From Geobacter sp. (lineage in GTDB: Bacteria > Desulfobacterota > Desulfuromonadia > Geobacterales > Geobacteraceae), in assembly GCA_016177775.1 (NCBI GenBank), contig JACOUQ010000004.1, forward strand, positions 124,001-188,000: a DNA stretch of 64,000 bases, written 5' to 3'. The notes beneath the pieces are model-generated. The model was not told the origin of the DNA and did not search any database. It saw only the letters and a list, made by a program, of their open reading frames with translations. The translations under genes and the position numbers were made by a program. Position 1 is the first letter of the stretch. Every line of letters begins with the position of its first letter. This document shows positions 1 through 9,122 of the stretch, piece after piece.

Positions 1-882
1 AGCGGTTCGGCCGACCTGGAACCTTCGACCAATACAGGGATCAAGGATGCCTCGTCGGTCACTGCCGCCGATTTCTCCGGTCGAAACCTCCATTTCGGGG
101 TGCGGGAGCACGCCATGGCCGCGATCATGAACGGTATGGCCCGGTACGGCTGTTTTCTGCCGTGCGGCTCCACCTTCCTGATCTTTTCCGACTACTGCCG
201 CCCTTCCATCCGGCTGGCGACCCTGATGGGGGTCCAGGTCGCATACGTCTTCACCCACGATTCCGTGCTCCTGGGGGAAGACGGCCCCACCCACCAGCCG
301 GTGGAGCATCTCTCCTCCCTGCGCTTGATCCCCAACCTGCTGGTCATCCGCCCGGCCGACGGCGCGGAGACCGCCCTGGCCTGGGAATCAGCCCTGAAAA
401 ACCGACAGGGCCCCACGGCTCTCATCCTTTCGCGGCAGAAGCTGCCGCTTTTGGAACGAAAGGAAGGGATAAGCACCGAAGAATTCGCAAAAGGGGCCTA
501 TATAGTGCGCCAGGAGGGGGGAGCGCCCCATGGGGTGGCGCTGGCCAGCGGCTCCGAGGTCTGGCTCGCCGTTGCCGCTGCCGGGCAACTGGAAAAGGAG
601 GGTATCGCGCTGCGAGTCGTTTCCGTCCCCTGCCTGGAACGTTTCCTGGCCCAGCCGCCAGAATACCGGGCAGGCCTTCTTCCTCCCGGGATTCCGCGCA
701 TCGCAGTGGAAGCAGGGCAAGGCGGGCTCTGGTGGCGGCTTCTGGGGGAGGACGGCCTGTTCATCGGCGTCGACACCTTCGGCGCCTCGGCCCCGGAGCG
801 GGACTTGGCAGAGAATTACGGCCTCACGCCGGACCAAGTGGCGGCACGGATTCGCTATCATCTGGCGGGAGGAAAACACTGA
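1..882 (+). CDS. tkt: Transketolase, C-terminal part (5' end outside window)
   Basis: The reading frame is open from base 1, so the N-terminal thiamine-diphosphate half lies upstream and 293 residues are visible. The fragment opens with GSADLEPSTNT and then GVREHAM, both characteristic of the transketolase pyrimidine-binding domain. A C-terminal transketolase domain follows, with the segment around VALASGSEVWLAV. The enzyme moves two-carbon ketol units between sugar phosphates in the non-oxidative pentose phosphate pathway in the cytoplasm. The GTG at base 100 is an internal valine codon and not a start, because the family signature continues upstream of it. The gene ends with TGA at 880-882, followed by a repeat-filled gap. 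Family assignment is firm. Whether this is the main transketolase or a paralogue cannot be seen. Confidence 0.93.
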   Translation, partial: SGSADLEPSTNTGIKDASSVTAADFSGRNLHFGVREHAMAAIMNGMARYGCFLPCGSTFLIFSDYCRPSIRLATLMGVQVAYVFTHDSVLLGEDGPTHQPVEHLSSLRLIPNLLVIRPADGAETALAWESALKNRQGPTALILSRQKLPLLERKEGISTEEFAKGAYIVRQEGGAPHGVALASGSEVWLAVAAAGQLEKEGIALRVVSVPCLERFLAQPPEYRAGLLPPGIPRIAVEAGQGGLWWRLLGEDGLFIGVDTFGASAPERDLAENYGLTPDQVAARIRYHLAGGKH

Positions 883-943
883 CGGAATGTCAAATAAGTT
901 GCCAGACAAAGTCACCTTCAGCTAGAATCTGCTGGATCCCGAT

Positions 944-1027
944 GTAGGTTGGGCAAAGCGCAGCGTGCCCAACGTAGCTGACGGCTGTGTTGGGCACGGC
1001 ATGAAACCGCCTTTGCTCAACCTACGT
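944..1027. repeat. Intergenic inverted repeat (REP-like)
   Basis: An outer arm gtaggttgggcaaagc (from 944) pairs imperfectly with an arm ending ctcaacctac at 1025. Inside it, gtgcccaac (965-973) and gttgggcac (989-997) are exact complements. The element fills most of the transketolase/Crp gap. The gtaggttgggc core is a type often dispersed in bacterial genomes, by my recollection. It could fold in RNA, but there is no clear U-tract for a terminator. Confidence 0.7.
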
Positions 1028-1062
1028 AACTTCTAAAACGAAATTTTCACAAGGAATGCGCC

Positions 1063-1755
1063 ATGGAACTGAATGACATACTCCGAAAATCCCTCCTCTT
1101 CTCCGGCCTGGACGAGGAGAATTTGTCGGAGGTGGCGGCCATCGCCACGAAGCGGACGTTTGCCAAGGGGGAAGCGCTCTTTACGGAGGGGGAGCCTGCG
1201 GTGGGGTTCTACCTTCTTGCATCAGGAGCGATGAAGCTGTGCAAGATTTCTCCCGACGGCCGGGAAAAGGTGCTGCACTTCGTCCATCCGGGGGAGACAT
1301 TCGCCGAGGCAGCCTTTTTCGGCGACGGCAAATACCCCGCAGAGGCGCGGGCCATTGAGAAGGGGGAGGCAATCTTCTTCCCCCGGGAAGGGTTCATGGG
1401 GCTCCTGGAGCGAAACCCCCGCTTCTCTCTCAACCTTATCATCGCCCTCTCGCTCCTGTTGCGCCGGTTCGCCCGCCAGATCGAGGAGCTCTCCTTCGCC
1501 GAGGTCCCGGCGCGTCTTGCCGCCTATCTCCTGGAACTGTCCGAGAAGAAGTCGACCAGTTTTCAGGGGATCACCTACCTCGACCTGGACATCAAGAAGG
1601 GTGAGCTCGCCTCGCGCCTCGGCACCGTCAGCGAGACCCTCTCCCGCACCTTTCGCAAGCTGAAGGAGGAGGGCATAGCGGAAGTGGAAGGGAGCCGCGT
1701 CACCATCCTCGACATGCCCCGCCTGCGGGCCATGACCGGCAAGCAGGCCGGCTAG
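1063..1755 (+). CDS. Crp/Fnr family transcriptional regulator
   Basis: A 230-residue protein with an N-terminal cyclic-nucleotide-binding-like beta barrel (about residues 10-125, with LFTEGEPAVGFYLLASG) and a C-terminal winged helix (about 150-222). The recognition segment is LASRLGTVSETLSRTFRKL, a strong match to the Crp/Fnr helix-turn-helix. There is no N-terminal four-cysteine cluster, so it is not an FNR-type oxygen sensor. The effector, which could be a nucleotide, heme or another ligand, cannot be read from the sequence. AAGGA lies just upstream of the ATG. It stands alone and ends against the convergent sppA, overlapping by 4 bases. Confidence 0.92.
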   Translation: MELNDILRKSLLFSGLDEENLSEVAAIATKRTFAKGEALFTEGEPAVGFYLLASGAMKLCKISPDGREKVLHFVHPGETFAEAAFFGDGKYPAEARAIEKGEAIFFPREGFMGLLERNPRFSLNLIIALSLLLRRFARQIEELSFAEVPARLAAYLLELSEKKSTSFQGITYLDLDIKKGELASRLGTVSETLSRTFRKLKEEGIAEVEGSRVTILDMPRLRAMTGKQAG

Positions 1756-2717
1756 GGGCGCCAAAGATACATGAACGAGCTGCCGCCCATGGCATCCAGC
1801 CCCCCCAGGTCGAAATTGACCAGATTGATGACCGGCGCCGAGCCGGCCGGCCCGGAGTAGATGCTCCCCCGGTAACTCCCCGGCCGGTAGTAGGTGACCA
1901 CCCGCGCCTTTTCCAGCTTCAGCCCCTTTTTCATGTTATTGATTGTTTCATCCAGGTAGCCGACCCGGTCGATCAGCCTGGCCTGCAACGCCTGATCCGC
2001 GGTGTAGATCCGGCCGTCGGCCAGCTTCTCCACCTCATCCCGCGAGAGCTTCCCCCCCGGCCGGGCCAGGGCGACGTCCACGAACCTCCGGTGCAGGCTG
2101 TCGATAATCTCCTGGACAAGCCTCTGCTCTTCGGGTGTGGTGGGGCGGAACGGGGAGAGGATATCCTTCTTGTCCCCCGACTTTATGGTCAACTCGCTCA
2201 CCCCCACCTTGCTCATCAGCCCTTCCACGTTGAACTTCATGAGGATAACGCCGATGCTCCCGGTAACGGCCGTGGGGTGGGCGCTGATCTCGTCTGCCGC
2301 GCATGCCGCGTAATAGCCCCCCGAGGTCCCCATCCCCACGATGGAAGCATATAGCGGCACCTTTTTCTCCTTCCTGAAGTTCAGAAGCTCATGGTAGATG
2401 ATATCGCTGGCAGTGACCGTCCCGCCCGGCGAGTTGATGCGGAGGACGACGCCGGCAATATCCTCATCCTTCTCCGCCTTCAAAAGCGCCTCCTTCAGCT
2501 CCGCCACCATGGACGGTTGCTCCTGGCTGAGCCCGCCACCCCGCGCCTTTTCCGAGATTATGCCGGTCAGGTCCAGAAGAAGGAGCTTGGGCCGCCCCTC
2601 CCCCTCTATCACCTTTTCCTGGAGCGGCTGCGTCTGGGGAACCAGTTCCACATTGAAGAATGCGCAGCCGTTCAGCAACAGCATCGTGAATATGGCGAGA
2701 CAGAGACGGGTTTTCAT
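1752..2717 (-). CDS. sppA: Signal peptide peptidase SppA (S49 family), lipoprotein form
   Basis: A 321-residue S49 serine peptidase that degrades cleaved signal peptides at the membrane. The N terminus is a lipoprotein signal ending in LLLNGC (lipidated Cys 18), so the protein is probably anchored by lipid rather than by a membrane helix. The INSPGG segment (about 95-99) and TSGGYYAACA carry the oxyanion and nucleophile region, with Ser 132 the likely nucleophile. SGDKKD carries the likely catalytic lysine (about 184). Length matches the short, single-domain SppA type. The gene is followed by the convergent crp-like gene with a 4-base stop overlap. Confidence 0.92.
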   Translation of the reverse strand: MKTRLCLAIFTMLLLNGCAFFNVELVPQTQPLQEKVIEGEGRPKLLLLDLTGIISEKARGGGLSQEQPSMVAELKEALLKAEKDEDIAGVVLRINSPGGTVTASDIIYHELLNFRKEKKVPLYASIVGMGTSGGYYAACAADEISAHPTAVTGSIGVILMKFNVEGLMSKVGVSELTIKSGDKKDILSPFRPTTPEEQRLVQEIIDSLHRRFVDVALARPGGKLSRDEVEKLADGRIYTADQALQARLIDRVGYLDETINNMKKGLKLEKARVVTYYRPGSYRGSIYSGPAGSAPVINLVNFDLGGLDAMGGSSFMYLWRP

Positions 2718-2749
2718 CGTTTGACCTCCATGGGCGAATCAAGAAAAAA

Positions 2750-2858
2750 CGTTCACCACGGAGACACAGAGGCACGGAGAAAAACAAATCCTTTGTAACA
2801 ACGAATCAATTTGTTTTTTGGTTTCTCTCCGTGTCTCCGTGTCTCCGTGGTTAAATCA
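2750..2858. repeat. Large inverted repeat of short tandem units
   Basis: A left arm running caccacggagacacagaggc and a right arm running ctccgtgtctccgtgtctcc are near-complementary, enclosing an AT-rich loop with aaacaaat/atttgttt. Each arm is itself a degenerate tandem repeat. A sister element lies at about 55409-55494. It separates divergent upstream ends of sppA and the htrA-like terminator. Confidence 0.75.
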
Positions 2859-2877
2859 GTTTTCCGGCTCAAGTATA

Positions 2878-2909
2878 ACAAAAAAGGCGGTAGCTGCTGC
2901 CACCGCCTC
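2878..2909 (-). terminator. Rho-independent terminator of the htrA-like gene
   Basis: Read on the minus strand, an aggcggt...accgcc hairpin is followed directly by a run of T. It begins about 15 bases after the htrA-like stop codon, so transcription ends right after the shortened coding region. Confidence 0.8.
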
Positions 2910-2923
2910 AATGAAAACCGTTA

Positions 2924-3715
2924 TTACCGCACCTTGCCGTTATTCTTCAGCTGCGGCACGATCTTCTTCGCCATGTTGACCGGAATTGCAAAGCCTATCC
3001 CCTGGCCACCCGCGACGATGGCGGTATTGATCCCGATTACCTCCCCCTGCGCATTGAAAAGGGGGCCGCCGGAATTGCCGGGATTGATGGAGGCGTCGGT
3101 CTGGATGAAATCATCGTACGGACCGCTGCCAATCACCCGCCCCTTAGCGCTGACAATGCCGGCGGTGACCGTCTGCTCCAGGCCGAAGGGGTTGCCGATG
3201 GCCATAACCCACTCGCCAACCTGGATGGCGTCGCTGTCCCCCAGAGGCGCCACAGGGAGCTTGTCCTTGCTGTCGATCTTGATCAGGGCCAGGTCGAGCC
3301 TCTCATCCACCCCCTTGATCTCCGCCTTGTATTCCAGGCCGTCGGAAAGCTTGACCTTGATCTCGTCCGCGCCGGCCACCACGTGATTGTTGGTGATGAT
3401 GTAGCCGTCCTCGCTGATAATGAAACCTGAACCCAGGCTTCGCTCCCTGAACTTGCGCTGCGGCTGCTGGGACTCACCGAAAAGCCGCTCGAAAAAATCC
3501 TCGAACGGGTCAGTACCGTAAGGTGTAGGGATTTGCCTTCTAAACCTCTTCTGCGTGACGGTTTTCGCCGTGCTTATGTTGACCACGGATGGCTTGAGCT
3601 TTTTGGCCAGCTCGACGAAATCGGGGCTGAGCGGCTTTGCCAGCGTCCCCTCGATGCAGAGGAGCGACATTGTCAGTACCAGTACAAGAGACCTTACGAG
3701 ATACATGCCTTGCAT
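2924..3715 (-). CDS. HtrA/DegP-type trypsin-like serine protease lacking PDZ domains
   Basis: A 263-residue secreted protease with an N-terminal signal sequence (residues about 1-26, hydrophobic core [11 protein letters not shown]). The complete S1C catalytic triad is visible: His 111 in TNNHVV, Asp 141 in RLDLALI, Ser 215 in NPGNSGGPL. Typical DegP/DegQ proteins are about 450-480 residues and continue into one or two PDZ domains. This one stops at NNGKVR, where the protease domain normally ends, and a terminator follows immediately. It should therefore be a periplasmic protease without the PDZ-based substrate recognition and cage assembly of DegP. It may be a natural short form or a gene truncated by a terminal deletion. 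The protease core looks intact. Confidence 0.9.
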   Translation of the reverse strand: MQGMYLVRSLVLVLTMSLLCIEGTLAKPLSPDFVELAKKLKPSVVNISTAKTVTQKRFRRQIPTPYGTDPFEDFFERLFGESQQPQRKFRERSLGSGFIISEDGYIITNNHVVAGADEIKVKLSDGLEYKAEIKGVDERLDLALIKIDSKDKLPVAPLGDSDAIQVGEWVMAIGNPFGLEQTVTAGIVSAKGRVIGSGPYDDFIQTDASINPGNSGGPLFNAQGEVIGINTAIVAGGQGIGFAIPVNMAKKIVPQLKNNGKVR

Positions 3716-3838
3716 ACCTCCTTAAAGTTTGTTGTGCAAGTACCTCAACATGGTGACGGCAGATAATTAAATGGCGAACGGGTGTAATGTCAATATGGAG
3801 AGGGGAGGAGAAAGTAATGAGAGTGGTAGGTTCTTTTT

Positions 3839-5263
3839 CTAGCCTTCTGCATCGTCATCCGGCGACAGAGGGAAAGTAACCGTGAACACGCTCCCCATGC
3901 CCGGCTCGCTGGCGACAGCGACCGTCCCCCCATGGAGTTCGGCAAGGATTTTGACGATTGCCAGGCCGAGGCCTACCCCTCCGTCCGCGCGATTCCGGGA
4001 CTTGTCCACCCGATAGAAGCGGTCGAATACAAACGGCAGGGCCTCGGGCGGCATGCCGATTCCGGTATCGGCAATCCTTGCCACTGCCCGGTCTTGTTCC
4101 GCAGCAAGGTCGATCCGGACTTCCCCACCCTCGTTGGTATACTTCACCGCGTTATCCAGGAGGTTGAGAAAAAGCTGCCTCAGACGGGCCCGGTCCCCCG
4201 AAACCGGCAAGGGATGCACAGGCTCGAAAAAAATTTCAACCCCATTTTCAGCACCGAGCTGCTGCGCCTTGCGAAGCAATTCAGCAAAAATCTCATTGAG
4301 ATCAAGAGTTTCCCTGTCGAGCGGCAACTTTCCGGCATCCGCCTTGGCAAGCTCGAGCAAGGCCTCCATCATGTCGGACATCCGCTTGACCTCCTCCAGG
4401 TTGCTCTGGATTATGGTCCTGAATTCATCCGGCTCTTTTGCCCAGCGGAGAGCAACCTCCATCTCCCCGCGGAGGATGGTGAGCGGCGTGCGTAACTCGT
4501 GGGAAACATCGGCTGAAAACTGCTTGATTTTCGTGAAGGATTCTTCGAGTCTGGCGAGGGTGTCGTTGAAGGTCTGTGCCAGCCGCCCGATCTCGTCTTC
4601 GGGGTTGACGATTGCGAGACGATGGCTGAGGTTTTCCGCGTTGATTTTCTGCGCGCTGTTGGTGATGAGCTCGACCGGATGCAGCGCCCGCCCTGCCAGG
4701 AACCATCCGCCGCAACTGAGCAGCATCACGGCTCCCGGCACCGAAACGACCAGCACCAGGAGGATCCGGTCCAGGTCGTCGGTCATACTGGCCAGAGATG
4801 CCCCGACCTGCACTATCTCCTTGAGCTTCCCATCCTCCAGAACCGGATAGTTGATGACCCGCAGCGGCGGGTGTCCGTTGATACGCTGTATTTCGTAACT
4901 TGGCTCCCCCTCGCGGGCATTTCGCTGGGCCGAGCCGGAAAGCGACAGACTGAAGTCCCGGAGGTTCTCCGAGTGGGCCCCACGTTTGCCGGCGCTGTCC
5001 AGGAGCTGGACGTACTTGCCCTTCGCCTTCGGGCCAATGAAATCCTCCAGCACCTGTTCGAACGCCGACGAGGCCGTGCTGCGAAACGGCTCCAGGGTCG
5101 GGTCCGCCAACGATTCGGCTATAAGCAGTATCCCCTCGTCGACCTCCTTGAACAGCTCTTTCCTGAACGTTACGTACAGGAAAGAGCTGAACAGGCAGAG
5201 GACAACAGCGATGGTTACGGCATACCAGAGCGTGAGTCTGAAGCGGATCGATCGGAAAAACAA
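3839..5263 (-). CDS. Sensor histidine kinase (CusS/heavy-metal-sensor-like)
   Basis: A 474-residue membrane kinase. TM1 spans about residues 11-33 and TM2 about 168-190, bracketing a periplasmic sensor domain of some 130 residues. HAMP follows (about 190-240), then the HisKA box FSADVSHELRTPLT (phospho-His near 250) and an HATPase domain with NLLDNAVKY, DTGIGM and GVGLGLAIV. This order matches the heavy-metal sensor kinase family (CusS/PcoS-like), but the periplasmic domain does not reveal a ligand and no metal efflux genes are adjacent. It lies 4 bases downstream of its response regulator in one transcript. Confidence 0.9.
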   Translation of the reverse strand: MFFRSIRFRLTLWYAVTIAVVLCLFSSFLYVTFRKELFKEVDEGILLIAESLADPTLEPFRSTASSAFEQVLEDFIGPKAKGKYVQLLDSAGKRGAHSENLRDFSLSLSGSAQRNAREGEPSYEIQRINGHPPLRVINYPVLEDGKLKEIVQVGASLASMTDDLDRILLVLVVSVPGAVMLLSCGGWFLAGRALHPVELITNSAQKINAENLSHRLAIVNPEDEIGRLAQTFNDTLARLEESFTKIKQFSADVSHELRTPLTILRGEMEVALRWAKEPDEFRTIIQSNLEEVKRMSDMMEALLELAKADAGKLPLDRETLDLNEIFAELLRKAQQLGAENGVEIFFEPVHPLPVSGDRARLRQLFLNLLDNAVKYTNEGGEVRIDLAAEQDRAVARIADTGIGMPPEALPFVFDRFYRVDKSRNRADGGVGLGLAIVKILAELHGGTVAVASEPGMGSVFTVTFPLSPDDDAEG

Positions 5264-5267
5264 TGCA

Positions 5268-5942
5268 TCAATCCTCTTCCTTCAGGATGTAGCCTACACC
5301 CCGCACCGTATGAATCAGCTTCTTGTCGGAATCCCTGTCGACCTTCTTCCGTAGGTAATTGACGTAGACGTCGATGATGTTGGTGAAGCTGTCGAAGGTG
5401 TAATCCCAGACATGCTCGGCAATCATGGTACGCGTCAGCACCTGGTTCGGGTTGCGCATGAAGTATTCCAGCAGGGCGTATTCCTTAGAGGTGAGGTCGA
5501 TCTCCTTGTCGTCGCGCCAGACCTTGTGGGAAACCGGATCGAGACGCAGGTCCGCGAAACGGATCTCGGCGCCGCGCTCCTGCTCGCTGCGACGCATGAG
5601 GGCACGGATGCGCGCCAGAAGCTCGGCGAAGGCGAACGGCTTGGTCAGGTAATCGTCGGAGCCGGAATCGAGACCGGCGACGATGTCGTCCACCGAGTCC
5701 TTGGCTGTCAGCATCAGCACCGGCGTGCGGTTCTTCCTCGCCCGCATCTCCTTGATCACGGCGACGCCGTCCATCTTGGGAAGCATGACGTCGAGAACGA
5801 TGACCTCGTATTCGGTCGCCAGAGCCTTGGACAAACCCTCCTCACCGTCGAATGCGGTGTCCACCTCGTATTTTTCCTCTTCCAGGCCGCGCTTTATGAA
5901 GCTGGCAACCTTTTTTTCATCTTCCACCACGAGAATCTTCAT
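5268..5942 (-). CDS. OmpR/PhoB-type response regulator
   Basis: A 224-residue two-domain regulator. The receiver domain (1-115) has the acidic pair ED near residues 7-8, phospho-acceptor Asp 51 in VLDVMLP, and the conserved Lys in YLTKPFAFAEL. The C-terminal winged helix (about 125-222) has TSKEYALLEYFMRN and the wing VRGVGYIL. It is the upstream gene of a pair with the histidine kinase, so the two form one system, probably activating a target outside the window. Confidence 0.94.
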   Translation of the reverse strand: MKILVVEDEKKVASFIKRGLEEEKYEVDTAFDGEEGLSKALATEYEVIVLDVMLPKMDGVAVIKEMRARKNRTPVLMLTAKDSVDDIVAGLDSGSDDYLTKPFAFAELLARIRALMRRSEQERGAEIRFADLRLDPVSHKVWRDDKEIDLTSKEYALLEYFMRNPNQVLTRTMIAEHVWDYTFDSFTNIIDVYVNYLRKKVDRDSDKKLIHTVRGVGYILKEED

Positions 5943-5982
5943 CTTTTTGTCTCCTTTCTCTTCTGCCAGATTTGAACGAAAT

Positions 5983-6819
5983 TCAATCCGCTTGCAGTCT
6001 TTTTATGATCTCGGCGGCAATCTCCTCGACCGCCTTGTGGGTCACGTCGATTTGCAGCCATTCGGGATGCTGCCGGTACAGCCTCTTGCAATTGTCCAGC
6101 TCTTCCACAATCTTTTCGAAATCGGCATAACTGTTGCGGGCTGCCTGTCCCATGTTGCGCAGCCGGGCGGAGCGCAGTTCCACCAAACGGCGGGGATCGA
6201 TGCAGAGTGCGACGATCCGTCTCTGATCGATCTTGAACAGCTCCTTCGGGGGCTCTATCCCGTTGACCAGCGGGACATTGGCCACCTTGTATCCCTTGTG
6301 GGCAAGGTACATGGAAAGCGGTGTCTTGGACGTGCGCGAAACCCCGACAAAGACTATGTCCGCCTTGTGCAGATTGCGCGGGTCCTGGCCGTCGTCCATC
6401 TTGACCGTGAAATCGACCGCCTCCACCCTCTTGTAGTACTCGGAGTTCATCTGGTAGAGAAGGCCCGGCTGCTGCTGCGGCACCACCCCGAAATAATCCG
6501 AGAGTTTGAAAAGCAGCGGCGATATCAGGTCGACCGCGGTAAGGCCGTGGACCGTTGCCTCGTCATGGACCAGCTGGGCCATCTCCGTGTCCACCAGGGT
6601 ATAGATGATGATCCCCTGGCTCTTGATCACCTCTTCCACCGCGGTCACCACGTCCCCCCGCGTCCTCAGCTTGCTGACCCGGTGCAACTTGATCTCCACA
6701 TCCCGGAACTGGGACATGGCGGCCATCAGCACACGTTCCACCGTTTCGCCCGTGGCGTCGGAAAAGAGGTAGACATGATACATCCCGCTCGCTGTCTCCC
6801 ATTCGATATTTTCATGCAA
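5983..6819 (-). CDS. ppsR: PEP synthase regulatory protein (bifunctional kinase/pyrophosphorylase, DUF299)
   Basis: A 278-residue member of the DUF299 family. These proteins switch PEP synthase (or pyruvate phosphate dikinase) off by ADP-dependent phosphorylation of a threonine and on by Pi-dependent dephosphorylation. The N-terminal segment [17 protein letters not shown] and the P-loop [15 protein letters not shown] are family signatures. In an organism that fixes carbon through pyruvate and makes sugars by gluconeogenesis, this would control the pyruvate-to-PEP step. The start could instead be the methionine 12 codons further in, immediately before YHVYLF. Confidence 0.93.
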   Translation of the reverse strand: MHENIEWETASGMYHVYLFSDATGETVERVLMAAMSQFRDVEIKLHRVSKLRTRGDVVTAVEEVIKSQGIIIYTLVDTEMAQLVHDEATVHGLTAVDLISPLLFKLSDYFGVVPQQQPGLLYQMNSEYYKRVEAVDFTVKMDDGQDPRNLHKADIVFVGVSRTSKTPLSMYLAHKGYKVANVPLVNGIEPPKELFKIDQRRIVALCIDPRRLVELRSARLRNMGQAARNSYADFEKIVEELDNCKRLYRQHPEWLQIDVTHKAVEEIAAEIIKRLQAD

Positions 6820-6858
6820 CTCTTTCAGTATAATTCACCGCTCATTAAATTCAAATTA

Positions 6859-8022
6859 TTACTGTTTTAATTCCGCTGAATTGAATTCGGCGCGAATATT
6901 CTGACGAAGTTCCGGAGTGCAGATCAGCTCCAGTGCCGTCAGGGCAAGGGCCTTGGCCCCCTCCAGCACCGCTGCCCTTCCCTTTGGAGAAATCGTAGCC
7001 TTGGCGAACTCCTCGGTATGGATATGCAGTCCAGCCCCGAGCGGAACGTGCGGGTGGATGGTCGGAACCACCTGCGAGACATTGCCGATATCGGACGACC
7101 CCCTGTTCTTGTCCACCGGAATCGGGTTTTCCTCCAGCCCCAGGAATTTCAGCTGACTGGAGTAGAGCGCGGAAAAAGCCATGTTAATCCGGAGCGGCGC
7201 CAGGACCCGCGGGTCGGCCTCAGTTTCCAGGCGGCAACCGGTTGCCACGGCCGCACCCTCGGCGCAGGCAATGACCCGTTCCCTGACCTTTTCCAGCTCC
7301 ACCAGGTCGTCCGCCCGGAGGTAAAAATGGCACGCAGCCCGGTCGGGGATGATATTGGGGGCGATCCCACCATCGGTAATGATGCCATGCACCCGCACGT
7401 CCTGCCGAAGCTGCTGGCGCAGGGCATTGATGGCATTGAAGGTCTGGATCACGGCATCCAGGGCATTGATTCCTTCTTCGGGATAGGCCGCTGCATGGGC
7501 GGCCCTGCCCAAAAAAGTGAATCTGTATTTTGCCAGCCCCAGGTACCCTCGGACGACGTAACGCCTGGAGGATGGGTGAACCATCATGGCGAAATCAATG
7601 CTGTCGAAAATACCGGCCCGGACCATCTCAACCTTGCCGTAGCCGATCTCCTCCGCCGGAGTGCCAAGCACCACCACCCGGCCGGCGTCTTCAGGCAATA
7701 CCTGCCGGAGTGCCAGCCCGGCCCCCACGGCCGCCGCTGCGATGACGTTGTGACCGCAGGCATGTCCCATGTTCGGAAGTGCGTCCATTTCGGCCAGGAT
7801 CGCAATCTCGGGGCGGCCGGCACCCCAGGATGCGCGAAATGCCGTGTCCATCCCGGCGACCTGGCGCTCCACGCCAAACCCGGCCGATGCCAGTGTTTGG
7901 GCCAGCAAATCGGACGCCCGGTATTCCTGCAAGGGGAGCTCGGGGTTATGGTACAGGTCCGAGGCAATGGTGGCGAGCAGTTCCTCCATGGCATCGACCC
8001 GCTCCAGAAGCGCCTTTTTCAT
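6859..8022 (-). CDS. M20 family metallo-amidohydrolase (aminobenzoyl-glutamate hydrolase-like)
   Basis: A 387-residue M20 amidohydrolase/carboxypeptidase. Metal-ligand motifs are visible in order: the MDALPNMGHACGHN segment (His and Asp ligands), PAEEIGYGK (catalytic Glu pair) and the late HIHTEEFA histidine. A dimerisation insert lies in the middle (about 170-290). The closest named relatives are p-aminobenzoyl-glutamate hydrolase AbgB and related N-acyl amino acid amidohydrolases. The substrate is not determined. I chose the ATG at 8022 because the longer frame only offers a TTG at 8049. It is monocistronic. Confidence 0.85.
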   Translation of the reverse strand: MKKALLERVDAMEELLATIASDLYHNPELPLQEYRASDLLAQTLASAGFGVERQVAGMDTAFRASWGAGRPEIAILAEMDALPNMGHACGHNVIAAAAVGAGLALRQVLPEDAGRVVVLGTPAEEIGYGKVEMVRAGIFDSIDFAMMVHPSSRRYVVRGYLGLAKYRFTFLGRAAHAAAYPEEGINALDAVIQTFNAINALRQQLRQDVRVHGIITDGGIAPNIIPDRAACHFYLRADDLVELEKVRERVIACAEGAAVATGCRLETEADPRVLAPLRINMAFSALYSSQLKFLGLEENPIPVDKNRGSSDIGNVSQVVPTIHPHVPLGAGLHIHTEEFAKATISPKGRAAVLEGAKALALTALELICTPELRQNIRAEFNSAELKQ

Positions 8023-8188
8023 CTGTTCAACCCGCAAAATCCACCCCAAATGATTTTAATGAGAATTAGAGCCCACCTCGCCGATTTTGTCAAGGATTTT
8101 TTATTGCCTAATCCCTTTGGTTCTGCTAGCTTAGCTGGAAAACGCTGAATCCGGCCTCACGGATACAGCCATCTTTTCGGAGGAACCG

Positions 8189-9118
8189 ATGGGAACACGC
8201 TGGGCAGAGATATCGATTACCGCCCCCAATGAACTTGTGGAAAGGCTGGCCGATTTCCTGACCTCCATTTCATCCTCCGGCGTAAGCATTGAGAACCGGG
8301 AAGTAGACACCTTCTCCATAGATGCCATTGAAGAGACCCCCAGCAAAACAGTGAAGTCCTATTTCCCCGACGACGGGGAATTCCCCGCTGTGTTGGAAAA
8401 GATCAATGCTCACCTGCGGGATGAAGCGTATTCCGGGATCTCCGGCATGGAACCGCGGGTGACGCTTATCGACGAAGAAGACTGGGCCAACAACTGGAAG
8501 GCCTACTTCAAGCCAGCCCGCATCGGTCGGCGCATGGTCATCAAGCCGACGTGGGAGTCCTATCCGGCGAAAGAGGATGACATTGTGCTGGAGATCGACC
8601 CCGGCATGGCGTTCGGAACCGGAACCCATCCGACCACCAGGCTCTGCCTCGAAGCACTTGAGCGGATATACGACCGCCGCCCCCCCTATGAAGGACTCTC
8701 CCTCCCCCTGGCGCGAGTCCTGGATGTGGGAACCGGCTCCGGCATCCTGGCCGTCGCCGCCGCGAAACTTGGCGCCCGGCAGGTAATCGCCGTCGACATC
8801 GATCCCCTGGCGGTCGAGGTGGCCCGCGAAACCAGCATTCTCAACCAGACCGGGGACGCGGTCGAGGTTTCCACTACCCCCCTGTCCGCCATCACCGGGA
8901 AATTCCAGGTGATCCTGGCCAACATCCTGGCGGAGGACCTGGTCAGGCTGGCTCCCGATCTGATTTCCCGCCTGGAAGCTGGCGGATCCCTGGTCCTTTC
9001 CGGCATCCTGGCTGAAAGGGAAGCGTTTGTGAAAAACGGGTTTGCCCCATTCCCCCTTGAGCATGTGGAAACGGTGCAGGAGGGCGAATGGGTCTGCATC
9101 GTCTACCGGGGCAGATGA
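8189..9118 (+). CDS. prmA: Ribosomal protein L11 methyltransferase
   Basis: A 309-residue PrmA. The N-terminal L11-recognition domain starts WAEISITAPNELVERL, followed by WANNWKAYFKP. The SAM-binding motif is LDVGTGSGILAVAAAKLGA (about residues 176-194) and LANILAEDLVRLAP is the family NI(L/A) motif. It methylates ribosomal protein L11. The stop is 4 bases before rsmE, so the two modification enzymes are co-transcribed, a common pairing. Confidence 0.95.
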   Translation: MGTRWAEISITAPNELVERLADFLTSISSSGVSIENREVDTFSIDAIEETPSKTVKSYFPDDGEFPAVLEKINAHLRDEAYSGISGMEPRVTLIDEEDWANNWKAYFKPARIGRRMVIKPTWESYPAKEDDIVLEIDPGMAFGTGTHPTTRLCLEALERIYDRRPPYEGLSLPLARVLDVGTGSGILAVAAAKLGARQVIAVDIDPLAVEVARETSILNQTGDAVEVSTTPLSAITGKFQVILANILAEDLVRLAPDLISRLEAGGSLVLSGILAEREAFVKNGFAPFPLEHVETVQEGEWVCIVYRGR

Positions 9119-9122
9119 GCCT

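Noticed and set aside
100-882. GTG at base 100 as the start of a complete gene
   Set aside because: The transketolase signature continues upstream to the window edge, so the gene is simply cut by the window.
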